Below are positions 1 through 7,593 of a stretch of DNA of 34,068 bases, one piece after another. The stretch is from assembly GCF_002289575.1 (NCBI RefSeq), contig NZ_NTGA01000035.1, positions 1-34,068 on the forward strand. The letters are read 5' to 3'. The translations under genes were made by a program, and so were the position numbers. Position 1 is the stretch's first letter; every line of letters begins with the position of its first letter. The DNA comes from Dietzia natronolimnaea. Its GTDB lineage: Bacteria; Actinomycetota; Actinomycetes; Mycobacteriales; Mycobacteriaceae. Below the pieces are notes generated by a model. It saw only the letters and a program-made list of their open reading frames with translations. It was not told the DNA's origin and did not search any database.

Positions 1-92
1 GACCGCGTACCTAACCTGCGTGGGCAGAACAGCTAGGCCCCGGCGGCGCGTTTCCGCCCGCAGGGCCTCCAGACCGGCAGGCCCGCCGACCT

Positions 93-1085
93 TCAGTTCG
101 GCGAGGCCTCCCGCAACCGCGCGAGCAGCGGCTCGGCGGCCTCCTCGAGGAACCGGTCCAGGGTGGAGTCACCGATCTGGATCAGCGCGACGTCGGTGTA
201 CCCGGCCTCCCAGTAGGGCCGGATCTTGTCGACGATCGCGTCCAGGTCGGGCCCGCACGGGAGTTGCTCGGCCACATCCTCGGGCCGGACGAACTTGGTG
301 GCCGCGGCGAACCCGGCGGTGGTGGGCAGGTCGGCGTTGGCGGCCCAGCCTCCGGCGAACCAGCGGAACTGGTCGTGTGCGCGCTCGATTGCCGCCTTCT
401 CCGACTCGGGGTCCCAGCTGATGGGGATCTGGGCGATCGCCCGGGCACCGTCACCGATCTTCTTCTGCCCGTCGAGCGCGTTCCAGTTCTCGATGTGGGC
501 GGGCTCCGGCTCGGTGGCGATGAGGTGATCGGCGAGCGGCCCGAGTCGGGTGACGGCCTTCTCCCCGCCGGCGGCCACGCCGATCGGCAACCGCTTCTGG
601 GGCAGGTCCCACAGGCGGGCGGAGTCCACCCGGAAGTGCTCGCCGGAGTAGGTCACCAGGCCGCCGTCGAACAGCTCGCCCATGATCTCCAGTGCCTCCA
701 CCGTCATCTCGTGGCGTTCGTCAACCGAGGGCCACCGCTGCCCCACCACGTGCTCGTTGAGGTTCTCCCCCGCGCCGATGCCCAGCATGAACCGGCCGTC
801 GGACATGATCTGCACGGTCGCGGCCTTCTGCGCCACCACGGCGGGGTGGTAGCGCAGGATCGGGCACGTCACGTATGTGCACAGATCCACCCGCTCGGTC
901 ACGTGCGCCACAGCGCCCAGGACGCTCCACACGTAGGGCGCGTGCCCCTGCGAGGACAGCCACGGAAAATAGTGGTCCGAGGCCACCTCGAAGTCGAATC
1001 CCGCCTGTTCGGCCTTGGCGGCGTAGCGCACGAGTTCCTTGGGGCCGGACTGTTCGGTCATGAGCGTGTATCCGAAGCGTGTCAT
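93..1085 (-). CDS. LLM-class F420-dependent oxidoreductase (FGD-related, TIGR03557-like)
   Basis: A 330-residue luciferase-like monooxygenase-fold protein. The N-terminus MTRFGYTLMTEQ, the segment ASDHYFPWLSSQGHAP, the stretch around HPAVVAQKAAT and the GIGAGENLNEHVVG segment are typical of the subgroup related to F420-dependent glucose-6-phosphate dehydrogenase. The family uses reduced or oxidised deazaflavin F420 in hydride transfer; the substrate cannot be read from the sequence, and a true Fgd1 role is not claimed. I chose the ATG at 1085 because the family starts with this FGYTL strand; the frame is open further upstream to about 1295, but that extension is Arg/Gly-rich and would overlap the divergent HAD gene. 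The full family length is present. It is divergently oriented from the HAD gene, with a shared upstream region of about 100 bp. Confidence 0.88.
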   Translation of the reverse strand: MTRFGYTLMTEQSGPKELVRYAAKAEQAGFDFEVASDHYFPWLSSQGHAPYVWSVLGAVAHVTERVDLCTYVTCPILRYHPAVVAQKAATVQIMSDGRFMLGIGAGENLNEHVVGQRWPSVDERHEMTVEALEIMGELFDGGLVTYSGEHFRVDSARLWDLPQKRLPIGVAAGGEKAVTRLGPLADHLIATEPEPAHIENWNALDGQKKIGDGARAIAQIPISWDPESEKAAIERAHDQFRWFAGGWAANADLPTTAGFAAATKFVRPEDVAEQLPCGPDLDAIVDKIRPYWEAGYTDVALIQIGDSTLDRFLEEAAEPLLARLREASPN

Positions 1086-1186
1086 GGATTCGAGCGTGCG
1101 CCGGGCCCGGCCACGTCGCCACCGGTCGCCACCCGGGCGGGGGCCACCGGTTGCCTGCCTCACGGGGGCGGGGCACGGTCGGACGC

Positions 1187-1861
1187 ATGACCACCACACC
1201 GCGCGCCCTGCTACTCGACGTCGACGGCACCCTGGTCGACTCCACCTACGTCCACGTCTGGACCTGGCACCGCGCCCTGGCCGAGGCCGGCGCACCGGTG
1301 CCGTTCGTGGAGGTGCACCACCGGATCGGCAAGGACGGGTCGACGTTGGTGTCCGAGCTCCTGGATCTCGCTGGTGTCGACGACGACGAGGACCGCGATC
1401 GCGTGGCGAGCCGGGCCAAGGATCTGCATTCGGAGTACTACGCGGAGGCGTCGCTGCGCCTGCTCCCGGGTGGCCGTGACCTCATCCGCGGCGCCAAGGA
1501 GGAGGGCTGGATCGTCGTCCTCGCGACGTCAGCGGCACCGTCGGAGTTCGAACAGGCCAGAGAGCTTCTCGATGTCGACGACCACGTGGACGCCGTGACC
1601 ACCGGCGAGGACGTCGACCAGGCCAAGCCCGATCCCACCATCGTGGCGATCGCGCTCGAACGCTCCGGCGTCGATGCCAAGGACGCGGTCATGGTGGGTG
1701 ACGCGACGTGGGACGCGATCGCGGCCGGAAAGCTGGGCATCCGCTCGGTGGCCGTGCGGACGGGCGGTATCGGGGACGCCGAACTGCGCGAGGCGGGGTT
1801 CTCCCACATCGCCGACGACGCCGCGGGAGTGCTCGACCTCCTCACGTCCGGCGCCCTCTAA
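1187..1861 (+). CDS. HAD-superfamily phosphatase (phosphoglycolate phosphatase-like)
   Basis: A 224-residue haloacid dehalogenase family hydrolase with all four motifs. Motif I is DVDGTLVDS near residue 9 (nucleophile Asp and acid/base Asp), motif II is LATSA, motif III is the Lys in QAKPDP, and motif IV is VMVGDATWD. An alpha-helical cap lies between motifs I and II (roughly residues 18-85), as in beta-phosphoglucomutase and phosphoglycolate phosphatase. It should be a cytoplasmic, Mg-dependent phosphomonoesterase; the substrate is unknown. The ATG at 1187 directly precedes the hydrophobic strand ending in motif I (MTTTPRALLLDVDG), so longer in-frame starts from 1079 are unlikely. It is monocistronic; the next 444 bases hold no gene. 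Confidence 0.9.
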   Translation: MTTTPRALLLDVDGTLVDSTYVHVWTWHRALAEAGAPVPFVEVHHRIGKDGSTLVSELLDLAGVDDDEDRDRVASRAKDLHSEYYAEASLRLLPGGRDLIRGAKEEGWIVVLATSAAPSEFEQARELLDVDDHVDAVTTGEDVDQAKPDPTIVAIALERSGVDAKDAVMVGDATWDAIAAGKLGIRSVAVRTGGIGDAELREAGFSHIADDAAGVLDLLTSGAL

Positions 1862-2305
1862 GCGCCCGGGGGTGGCCTGGCAAGGAGCGCCTCTGCCGCG
1901 CCTTCCGAACCCACCCCGGCCGCCTCCGCTTCGCCCTCTGCTTCGGCACCTCAGCCTCGCCCCCCTGACTTATGCGTCCTCTTCGGCTTATGCGTGCTCT
2001 TCGACCGCATTCCGCACACTTGTGCGGCGGCTTGGGACCTTTGCGCACGCGCACCTCGGGGTGGCCGGGCACCGGACCCGACGGCCCGCCTGCCGCCCCG
2101 GCAGTCCTCAGCCCGCTGTAGGGGCCGACCCGTTCCGGCCCCGAAGGTCCGCCCCGACTTGTGTGTCCTCTATGGACCAGTAGCGCCGCGCAGATCAGCC
2201 GAGAGTGTGCACTTTCGACACGCAGGCCGAAGGGGGCGCACAAGTCAGGGTGCCGCGATCAGGCCAGGCGGCAGGGTGCCGCGACCAGTCAGGACGGTGC
2301 CGCGA
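1862..2305. other. 444-bp intergenic stretch with degenerate repeats and no gene
   Basis: It lies between the 3' ends of the convergent HAD gene and MFS gene. I see no frame here that reads like a protein. It holds two sets of degenerate repeats, listed separately. No T-rich terminator hairpin stands out. Confidence 0.6.
1967..2175. repeat. Degenerate 19-20-bp intergenic repeat (three copies)
   Basis: Three similar words are seen: GACTTATGCGTCCTCTTCGG at 1967-1986, GCTTATGCGTGCTCTTCGA at 1986-2004 and GACTTGTGTGTCCTCTATGG at 2156-2175. The first two are abutting. They share the core CTTRTGYGTSCTCT. The function is unknown; they could be decayed copies of a dispersed intergenic element. Confidence 0.5.
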
Positions 2306-2310
2306 TCAGG
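2247..2310. repeat. Short direct repeats GGTGCCGCGAYCAG (three copies)
   Basis: The word GGTGCCGCGATCAGG or its one-base variant GGTGCCGCGACCAG occurs near 2249, 2275 and 2296. The last copy runs into the stop codon (2306-2308) of the MFS gene, so the repeat supplies the end of that protein. The spacing is about 26 and 21 bp, so this is not a regular CRISPR-type array. Confidence 0.5.
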
Positions 2311-3895
2311 CGGTGCCGGCCCAGGTGGCCGACGTCTCGGCGCGGGTCGGGGTGCGCACGGGCAGCAGCAGGAGCAGTCCAATGAGCAGGACCAGCGCGA
2401 TGCCGGCAATCCCCGCGCGGTCGGTGCCGAAACCCCACGTGAACAGCCCGAACAACGCCGGCGCGAGGAACGAGACCGCCCGCCCGGTGGTGGCGTAGAG
2501 GCCGAACATCTGGCCGTCGCCGCCGGGCGGCGCGAGGCGGGCCAGGAAGGACCGCGAGGCGGACTGCGCCGGGCCCACGAACAGGCACATGAGCAGGCCG
2601 AAGATCCAGAACATGGCGGTGCCGTCGACGAACAGCAGGACGGTCATGGTGCCGAGCATCGCCGCGAGTGAACCGATGATCACCACCTTCGGCCCCACCA
2701 GGTCGTCCGCGACTCCCGCGACCGCCGCCCCCAGGGCTGCCACCACGTTGGCCGCCACCCCGAAGATCAGCACGTCGCCCGGCGCGAGCCCGTACACCGT
2801 GACTGCCAAGATCGCCCCGAAGGTGAACACCCCCGCCAGCCCATCGCGGAAGATGGCACTGGCAACGAGGAACTTCACGGTCCGCGGATCCCGGCGCCAC
2901 AGTGCCTTGAGGTCCCGCCAGAGGATGCGATAGGACTCGCCGAGGCCCACCTTGTCGTCGTCGCCCTGACCGTCGTCGTCGACCTCACCGTTCTCGGCGT
3001 CGCCGCCAGACCTCACCCGGGGCCGGTTCTCCGGCACCGACCGCAGCACGGGCAGCGCGAACACCGCGAACCACACCGCCGCGACCAGGCACACCAGGCG
3101 CACGTTGAGGCCGCCGTCGGTGGAGATGCCCAGCAGGCCCCGCTCGTCGCCGTCGCCGGAGATGAAGCCGAGAAACGCGGTGAGCAGCAAGAAGATCCCA
3201 CCGAAGTAACCCATCGCCCACCCGAATCCCGAGACCCGTCCGACGGTGGCCGGGGTGGAGACCTGCCGGAGCATGGCGAAGTAGGACACCTCCGCGAACT
3301 CGAACGTGATGGACCCCAGGGCCAGCAGCAGCAGCCCCACGAAGAACCACGGGTAGGGCGCGTCCGCGTCGACGAGGACCATCAGCGCGGTCAAGGCCAC
3401 CGTGAGGTAGGTCCAGATCGCCAGCGAGCGCCGGCGACGCCCGCCACGGTCCGCGCGCTGGCCCATCACCGGCGCGGTCACCGCGATCACCAGCCCGGCC
3501 AGCGCTATCGCGATCGACAGCCACGTCGCGGCCGAGAACGGACCGTCGAGGTCCGCCCCGACCGAGTCGGTCAGATAGACGGAGAAGACGAAGGTGACGA
3601 TCACCGCGTTGAACGCCGCCGAGCCCCAGTCCCAGATGGCCCAGGAGAAGACCTGACCGCGGGTCGCGGGACGGGGATCGGGCGATGACGAGCGCGCGAG
3701 GCGGGGATCGGGCGGAAAGGGCGACGACGACGAGGTCGCGGTCTCTGGAGGGGGCGGTGACCCGGTGCTGCTCACGCCCTCGAACCTAGTGGGTGGCGGT
3801 ACATCCAGGGTCTCGAGAGCGGAGGTGGGGGTCACTGTTGAAGGGCCCCGGTGCCGGGCGTCCACCTTCACCGCGGCGGCGTCGGTCGTCGTCAC
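2306..3895 (-). CDS. MFS transporter, UMF1/Atg22-like (Rv2508c-type)
   Basis: A major-facilitator integral membrane protein. After a Pro/Ser/Thr-rich, presumably cytoplasmic N-terminus (about 80 residues) comes the segment FSWAIWDWGSAAFNAVIVTF, characteristic of the UMF1/Atg22-like MFS group. About 12 hydrophobic segments follow, with the intracellular loop GQRADRGGRRRR after the second or third. An acidic loop (DAENGEVDDDGQGDDDK) separates the two six-helix halves. The substrate is unknown. The GTG at 3895 has a GGGGGAG ribosome site; a second in-frame GTG at 3775 would give 489 residues, closer to the family length, so the start is uncertain. It diverges from cmrA, the same pairing I recall for Rv2508c/Rv2509 in M. 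tuberculosis, which supports a conserved role near mycolate metabolism without proving one. Confidence 0.85.
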   Translation of the reverse strand: MTTTDAAAVKVDARHRGPSTVTPTSALETLDVPPPTRFEGVSSTGSPPPPETATSSSSPFPPDPRLARSSSPDPRPATRGQVFSWAIWDWGSAAFNAVIVTFVFSVYLTDSVGADLDGPFSAATWLSIAIALAGLVIAVTAPVMGQRADRGGRRRRSLAIWTYLTVALTALMVLVDADAPYPWFFVGLLLLALGSITFEFAEVSYFAMLRQVSTPATVGRVSGFGWAMGYFGGIFLLLTAFLGFISGDGDERGLLGISTDGGLNVRLVCLVAAVWFAVFALPVLRSVPENRPRVRSGGDAENGEVDDDGQGDDDKVGLGESYRILWRDLKALWRRDPRTVKFLVASAIFRDGLAGVFTFGAILAVTVYGLAPGDVLIFGVAANVVAALGAAVAGVADDLVGPKVVIIGSLAAMLGTMTVLLFVDGTAMFWIFGLLMCLFVGPAQSASRSFLARLAPPGGDGQMFGLYATTGRAVSFLAPALFGLFTWGFGTDRAGIAGIALVLLIGLLLLLPVRTPTRAETSATWAGTA

Positions 3896-3963
3896 CGACT
3901 CCCCCGTCTCGCACCCTCGCCGGTACGCTCACCCTCGGCCCTGACCACCTGACCCGAGGACGC

Positions 3964-4785
3964 ATGATGCCGCTTCCCCTGCCCACCGCGACGAATCGTG
4001 CTGTCGTCACCGGCGCCTCCTCCGGGATCGGCATGGCGCTGGCCGCCGAGTTGGCCCGCCGCGGGCATTCCCTGATCGTGGTGGCGCGGCGCGGGGAGGT
4101 GCTGCAGGAGCTCAAGGAGCGGTTGGAGGGCCAGTTCCGGGTGACGGTCGAGGTGCGGGCCTGCGACCTGTCCGATCCGGCCGAGCGGGCACCGCTTCTG
4201 GAGGAACTGGCGGGCCGCGAGGTCTCGATCCTGTGCAACAACGCCGGCATCGCCTCATTCGGCCCGGTCGCCACGCTCGATCCGCACTACGAGAAGAGCC
4301 AAGTGCAGGTCAACGCAGTCGCCTGCCACGACCTCGTCCTGGCGGTCCTGCCCGGAATGGTGGAGCGTCGCTCGGGCGCAATCCTCAACGTCGGCTCGGC
4401 GGCCGGCAACATGCCGATCCCCAACAACGCCACCTACGCCGCGACCAAGGCGTTCCTCAACACCTTCTCCGAGTCACTTCGCGGCGAGCTCAAGGACTCC
4501 GGGGTCAACGTCACGCTGCTGGCGCCCGGCCCGGTACGCACCGAGGAGATCGCCGAGGAGGACAAGACCTTCGTCGACCGCCTGGTCCCCGACCGCTTCT
4601 GGGTGGACACCACCTACACCGCCCGGATCTCCCTGGACGCGCTCGCCCGGAACAAGATGCGCGTGGTCCCGGGCCCGCTGGGCCAGGCCATGTCCGTGGC
4701 GGGCAACTACACCCCGCGTGCGCTCATGGCCCCTGTGGTGGGTCGGTTCTACGCCAAGCTCGGCGAGGGGCAGGCCGAGGCCTGA
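3964..4785 (+). CDS. cmrA: Short-chain dehydrogenase, CmrA-type mycolate reductase
   Basis: A 273-residue SDR with the NADPH-binding TGASSGIG at residues 16-23, CNNAG at 91-95, catalytic Ser145 (NVGSAAG), and Tyr158/Lys162 (YAATK). In Corynebacteriales, CmrA (Rv2509 type) reduces the beta-keto group of the freshly condensed mycolate precursor to give mature mycolic acid. The assignment rests on the overall match to that family as I know it (for example PGMVERRSG, ATKAFLNTFSESLRGEL, LAPGPVRTE, ARNKMRVVPG) and on the neighbours MFS and orn. Two adjacent ATG codons (3964 and 3967) follow GAGGA at 3956-3960; either could start translation. If the assignment is right, the organism makes mycolic acids, which agrees with the FAS-I gene in this window. 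Confidence 0.87.
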   Translation: MMPLPLPTATNRAVVTGASSGIGMALAAELARRGHSLIVVARRGEVLQELKERLEGQFRVTVEVRACDLSDPAERAPLLEELAGREVSILCNNAGIASFGPVATLDPHYEKSQVQVNAVACHDLVLAVLPGMVERRSGAILNVGSAAGNMPIPNNATYAATKAFLNTFSESLRGELKDSGVNVTLLAPGPVRTEEIAEEDKTFVDRLVPDRFWVDTTYTARISLDALARNKMRVVPGPLGQAMSVAGNYTPRALMAPVVGRFYAKLGEGQAEA

Positions 4786-4842
4786 ATCGCCAGCCGGTGG
4801 TCCGGGTGGCGGGCCCGGAATCGGTACTCGACGGCCTGCCGC

Positions 4843-5556
4843 CTACTCCAGTCCCAGGTCACGCACCTGACGGGCGGCCACTAAACCGTACAGATCGTCG
4901 GCCGGGTCGGCCAGGCCCACGAAGTGCCCCGCGAGCTCGAGTCCGACGAAGCCGACGAGTTCGGAGATCGCCGCGACAACCGCTGCCGCAGCCGACGGAG
5001 TGACGCCGACGTCCTCTGCGAAAGCGTGCATCCCACCGCCATCGCCGGGGAGTTCGAACCCGGCGACCTGCCGGGACCGGAGGCAGGCCAGAAATGGCCC
5101 CGCCACCTCCCCCGCGGCCGGGATCGTCTCGGCCGGTGCCACATAACCGGGGATCGGCGTGCCGTAGATGAGCTGGAACTCGTGCGGTGCTCGCAGTCCC
5201 CACCTGCGGAGGGCGTCCGCGAGACGGCGCCACCGTTCGGCGTCGGAGCCGGCGTCGGGACTCCCGGTTGCGGCCTCATCGGCCTCGTCCGCAGCCTCGG
5301 CCTCGGCCTCGGAGTCCGCCTCAGCCTCAGCCTTGCGGAGAGCGTCGGCCAGGCCCCGGTAGCTCTCGAGAATCATCGCGGTGACCAGGTCCTCCCGCGA
5401 CGGGAAGTAGCGGTAGATCGCGGAGGAGACCATCCCGACCTCGCGGGCGACTGAGCGCATCGACAAGCCCACCCCACCGGCCCGCGCGATCTCCTCGCGC
5501 GCGGCGGCGAGGATTCGCTCGATCGTCTCGCCCCTGGCCTCGTCTCGCTTTCCCAT
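4843..5556 (-). CDS. TetR/AcrR family repressor with WHG-type C-terminal domain
   Basis: A 237-residue regulator. The helix-turn-helix lies at about residues 10-55 (SMRSVAREVGMVSSAIYRYF). The C-terminal region from about 107 (ERWRRLADALRRWGLRAP, then LIYGTPIPGY) matches the WHG/TetR_C_33 ligand domain. Between them is an Ala/Glu/Asp-rich linker at 75-106 that is unusual for the family and encoded by GCCTCG-type repeats (about 5293-5332). I place the start at the ATG at 5556, which has GAAGGA 8 bases upstream; an upstream in-frame start at 5634 would run across the operators. It diverges from a small membrane protein gene, and two palindromes lie between them, so it probably represses that gene and itself. 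Confidence 0.9.
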   Translation of the reverse strand: MGKRDEARGETIERILAAAREEIARAGGVGLSMRSVAREVGMVSSAIYRYFPSREDLVTAMILESYRGLADALRKAEAEADSEAEAEAADEADEAATGSPDAGSDAERWRRLADALRRWGLRAPHEFQLIYGTPIPGYVAPAETIPAAGEVAGPFLACLRSRQVAGFELPGDGGGMHAFAEDVGVTPSAAAAVVAAISELVGFVGLELAGHFVGLADPADDLYGLVAARQVRDLGLE

Positions 5557-5578
5557 GCCGTGATCCTTCCAGAAAAAA

Positions 5579-5593
5579 GAGAGCACCGCTCTT
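5579..5593. promoter_or_regulatory. Putative TetR operator O1
   Basis: GAGAGC-ACC-GCTCTT is a near-perfect palindrome, 23 bases upstream of the TetR start codon. It has the same half-site and 3-base spacer as the second operator. It sits next to the A-rich run upstream of the repressor gene and overlaps the likely -35 of the divergent gene. Confidence 0.7.
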
Positions 5594-5621
5594 GAAATGG
5601 ACGGCAACGGGGGCCTACCGT
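5592..5621 (+). promoter_or_regulatory. Possible promoter of the divergent membrane protein gene
   Basis: TTGAAA at 5592-5597 and TACCGT at 5616-5621 are 18 bases apart, consistent with -35/-10 elements of a housekeeping-sigma promoter. The elements lie between the two palindromes, with the -35 touching O1 and O2 lying just past the expected transcription start. That arrangement suits repression. Confidence 0.4.
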
Positions 5622-5636
5622 CTACCTCAGACAAAC

Positions 5637-5651
5637 GAGAGCGCCGCTCTC
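5637..5651. promoter_or_regulatory. Putative TetR operator O2
   Basis: GAGAGC-GCC-GCTCTC has perfect 6-base arms around a 3-base spacer. It is 58 bases from O1, start to start, and 20 bases upstream of the membrane protein ATG. Two copies of the same operator flanking a divergent promoter region point to auto- and cross-regulation. Confidence 0.75.
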
Positions 5652-5670
5652 TCTTTATTCCGGAGGACCA

Positions 5671-6315
5671 ATGACCAGGTCGACCCCCACCACGATCCCG
5701 CGATCACACATCACCGTCCTCGCCGTCACCGCTGGCGCCCTCATGGCCGTGTACCTCCTGCTACGCCCCTACGGCGATGCCGACGGAGGGGACACCCTCG
5801 CCGCGGCGGAGGCGTTCTCCTCGCCCCTGTGGATCGTCTCCCACCTGGCGGGAGCGGCCTCCCTCGTCGTCCTCGCCGCGCTCTGGTCCCTCCTCACCAC
5901 GAGCCCGCTCCGGTGGGCGGGCCCCGTCGGTGCCGCGCTCGTCCTTCCCTACTACGGCGCCGAGGCGTTCGCGCTGCACGAGATCGGGAGCAGGGCCCTG
6001 GAAGGCGACCCCGGAGCCCTCGATCTGGTGCCGGCTGTCCGCGACAACCCCACGGCCATGGCCCTCTTCGCGGTGGGGCTGATCGCCCTGGCGGTGGCCG
6101 GCGTCGTGGCGGCCCTCTCGTGGCGTCGGCTGCACCAGCCGGGTCGAGTGGCAGTGGCGTTTGTTCCGCTCGCGGTGATCGCGACGCTGTTCCTTCCGCA
6201 GTTCTTCCTCCCGCCCTCCGGTCGGATGGCCTACGGGCTCGCTTTTGCGGTCGCAGCCGTCTACGCAGCGATCACCGCAGCCTCTGCCGGCGATACGCGA
6301 CAGGGCCGGGGCTGA
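5671..6315 (+). CDS. Small multi-pass membrane protein, unknown function
   Basis: A 214-residue protein with about six predicted membrane segments: near residues 13-31, 50-70, 80-97, 127-148, 160-178 and 185-205. I recognise no motif that identifies a substrate or enzyme, and it resembles uncharacterised actinobacterial membrane proteins. The ATG at 5671 is preceded by a strong GGAGGA site (5662-5667). It is divergent from the TetR gene and probably its main target, so it may respond to a hydrophobic or toxic compound sensed by the regulator; that is inference. It ends 45 bases before orn, which seems to have its own promoter. Confidence 0.8.
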   Translation: MTRSTPTTIPRSHITVLAVTAGALMAVYLLLRPYGDADGGDTLAAAEAFSSPLWIVSHLAGAASLVVLAALWSLLTTSPLRWAGPVGAALVLPYYGAEAFALHEIGSRALEGDPGALDLVPAVRDNPTAMALFAVGLIALAVAGVVAALSWRRLHQPGRVAVAFVPLAVIATLFLPQFFLPPSGRMAYGLAFAVAAVYAAITAASAGDTRQGRG

Positions 6316-6348
6316 TCCTCCGGGTCCGGTCAGCACCTCGTGCGGCGA

Positions 6349-6354
6349 TATAGT
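6349..6354 (+). promoter_or_regulatory. -10 element for a probably leaderless orn transcript
   Basis: TATAGT ends 6 bases before the orn ATG (6361), which places the transcription start at or within a base of the A of the ATG. No ribosome binding site precedes the ATG. Leaderless mRNAs are common in actinobacteria. No clear -35 is visible. Confidence 0.55.
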
Positions 6355-6360
6355 CGAACG

Positions 6361-7029
6361 ATGCCAGAGTCGAGCCCTGCTCCCACCGCCGTCGCGACGT
6401 CGAGCCCCACGCCCCACAAGGAATCCAAGAACGACCGGATCGTGTGGATCGACTGCGAGATGACGGGCCTCGACACCACCAACGACGCGCTGGTGGAGAT
6501 CGCCGCACTGGTCACCGACTCGGAACTCAATGTCCTCGGCGAGGGCGTGGACATCGTCATCCACGCCTCCGATGCCAAGCTCGCGGCGATGCTGCCGGTC
6601 GTGCGGGACATGCACTCCTCGTCGGGGCTGACCGAGGAGATCCGCGCCTCCGCCGTGACGGTGGCGGAGGCCGAGAAGCTGGTCCTCGATTACGTCCGGG
6701 CGTGGGTCCCGGTGGGCGGGACCGCTCCGCTGGCCGGCAACTCGATCGGCACCGACCGAGGGTTCCTCGCCCGGGACATGCCCGAGCTCAACTCCTACCT
6801 GCACTACCGGATGATCGACGTGAGCTCGATCAAGGAGCTGTGCCGCCGCTGGTACCCGCGCATCTACTTCGGCCAGCCAGAGAAAGGCATGTCCCACCGC
6901 GCGCTGGCCGACATCAAGGAGTCGATCCGCGAGCTGAAGTACTACCGCGCCACGGCGTTCGTGCCCCAGCCCGGTCCGACCACCGACGAGGTGCGCGCGG
7001 CGGCCAGTGCCCTGCCCCCGGTCAACTGA
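6361..7029 (+). CDS. orn: Oligoribonuclease
   Basis: A DEDDh 3'-5' exoribonuclease that degrades 2-5-nt RNAs and linear dinucleotides, finishing mRNA decay and c-di-nucleotide breakdown in the cytoplasm. All catalytic residues are visible: Asp31 and Glu33 in [10 protein letters not shown], Asp132 in [11 protein letters not shown], and His179/Asp184 in [11 protein letters not shown]. It has 222 residues, with about 25 extra at the N-terminus (Ser/Pro/Thr-rich, [10 protein letters not shown] onward) ahead of the conserved RIVWIDCEM; a start closer to that motif cannot be excluded. The -10 box directly before 6361 supports the longer, leaderless start. The adjacent tRNA-His matches the mycobacterial orn-hisT order. 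Confidence 0.96.
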   Translation: MPESSPAPTAVATSSPTPHKESKNDRIVWIDCEMTGLDTTNDALVEIAALVTDSELNVLGEGVDIVIHASDAKLAAMLPVVRDMHSSSGLTEEIRASAVTVAEAEKLVLDYVRAWVPVGGTAPLAGNSIGTDRGFLARDMPELNSYLHYRMIDVSSIKELCRRWYPRIYFGQPEKGMSHRALADIKESIRELKYYRATAFVPQPGPTTDEVRAAASALPPVN

Positions 7030-7101
7030 GCCCCTGCCGCCCGTGTGCGGGTCCGGTCCGCGTCGACACCTCCCGATTTCCTGACCGGGGCTCAGACCGG
7101 G

Positions 7102-7107
7102 TAACAT
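7102..7107 (+). promoter_or_regulatory. Possible -10 of tRNA-His
   Basis: TAACAT is 29 bases upstream of the mature tRNA, with CTGACC at 7081-7086 as a weak -35 (15-base spacer). The position is suitable for tRNA transcription, but the motif match is only moderate. Confidence 0.35.
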
Positions 7108-7136
7108 CGTCAACGCTGTTCGCGAGGACGGCGATG

Positions 7137-7212
7137 GTGGCTGTAGTTCAGTTGGTAGAGCACCAGGTTGTGATCCTGGCTGTCGCGGGTTCGAGTCCCG
7201 TCAGCCACCCCA
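7137..7212 (+). tRNA. hisT: tRNA-His (GTG anticodon)
   Basis: A complete cloverleaf. The acceptor arms are GTGGCTG (7137-7143) and CAGCCAC (7202-7208), the T-arm contains GGTTCGAGTCC, and the anticodon GTG is at 7170-7172 in the loop TTGTGAT. CCA is encoded at 7210-7212. The extra G at 7136 opposite C73 (7209) is the G-1 typical of tRNA-His. It follows orn as in mycobacteria. Confidence 0.97.
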
Positions 7213-7219
7213 CTGGAAT

Positions 7220-7261
7220 CGGCGGGTGACCTGCACATCGTGCACGTCGCCCGCCGTTTTT
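7220..7261 (+). terminator. Intrinsic terminator after tRNA-His
   Basis: GGCGGGTGAC (7221-7230) pairs with GTCGCCCGCC (7246-7255), with one G-U pair, and C7220 pairs with G7256. A T5 run follows at 7257-7261. A smaller GTGCAC-type pairing lies in the loop. This is a classic rho-independent terminator. Confidence 0.85.
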
Positions 7262-7323
7262 GTTTGGGCCCATGCAACGGTTCCTGCAATAGCAGCCGCT
7301 CCTGCGTGAGTCCCGACGGGGGA

Positions 7324-7593
7324 TCACGCTCCGTCCCGGTCGTCTCCGGGATCTTCATTCTTTTCGGCGGCGATCCTGCCGAGGCCTTGGTGGCCCTTGT
7401 CCTCCGAGTCGGGCGACGAACCCTTCCCCGCCTCGCCCTCGTCTTCATCGCCGCCGGACAGAGCTGCTCCGAAGGCAATACCGATGGCCATGCCGATCGC
7501 GATGCCGGCGCCGATGTTCTCCATCGCCAGACCGAACGCGGTTCCGATCGCAAGGCCGAGAGCGATGCCTACCCTCAACTTGTCATTCTTCAC
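7324..7593 (-). CDS. Glycine-zipper-like small membrane protein
   Basis: An 89-residue protein that starts at a GTG (7593) behind a GAGG-containing site; the family-like sequence begins VKNDKLRVGIALGLAIG. Residues about 8-45 are two tandem Gly/Ala/Ile segments with the repeated pattern GIALGLAIGTAFG and GAGIAIGMAIGIAFG, suited to two packed membrane helices. The C-terminal half is acidic and hydrophilic (DEDEGEAG onward). I know of similar actinobacterial hypothetical proteins but no function. It converges on tRNA-His and is at the left border of the accessory block. The longer in-frame start at 7659 adds an Arg/Gly-rich stretch and is unlikely. Confidence 0.65.
   Translation of the reverse strand: MKNDKLRVGIALGLAIGTAFGLAMENIGAGIAIGMAIGIAFGAALSGGDEDEGEAGKGSSPDSEDKGHQGLGRIAAEKNEDPGDDRDGA

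Noticed and set aside
2247-2310. CRISPR-like array from the repeated GGTGCCGCGAYCAG word
   Set aside because: Only three short, unevenly spaced copies, one of them inside a gene end, and no cas genes nearby.
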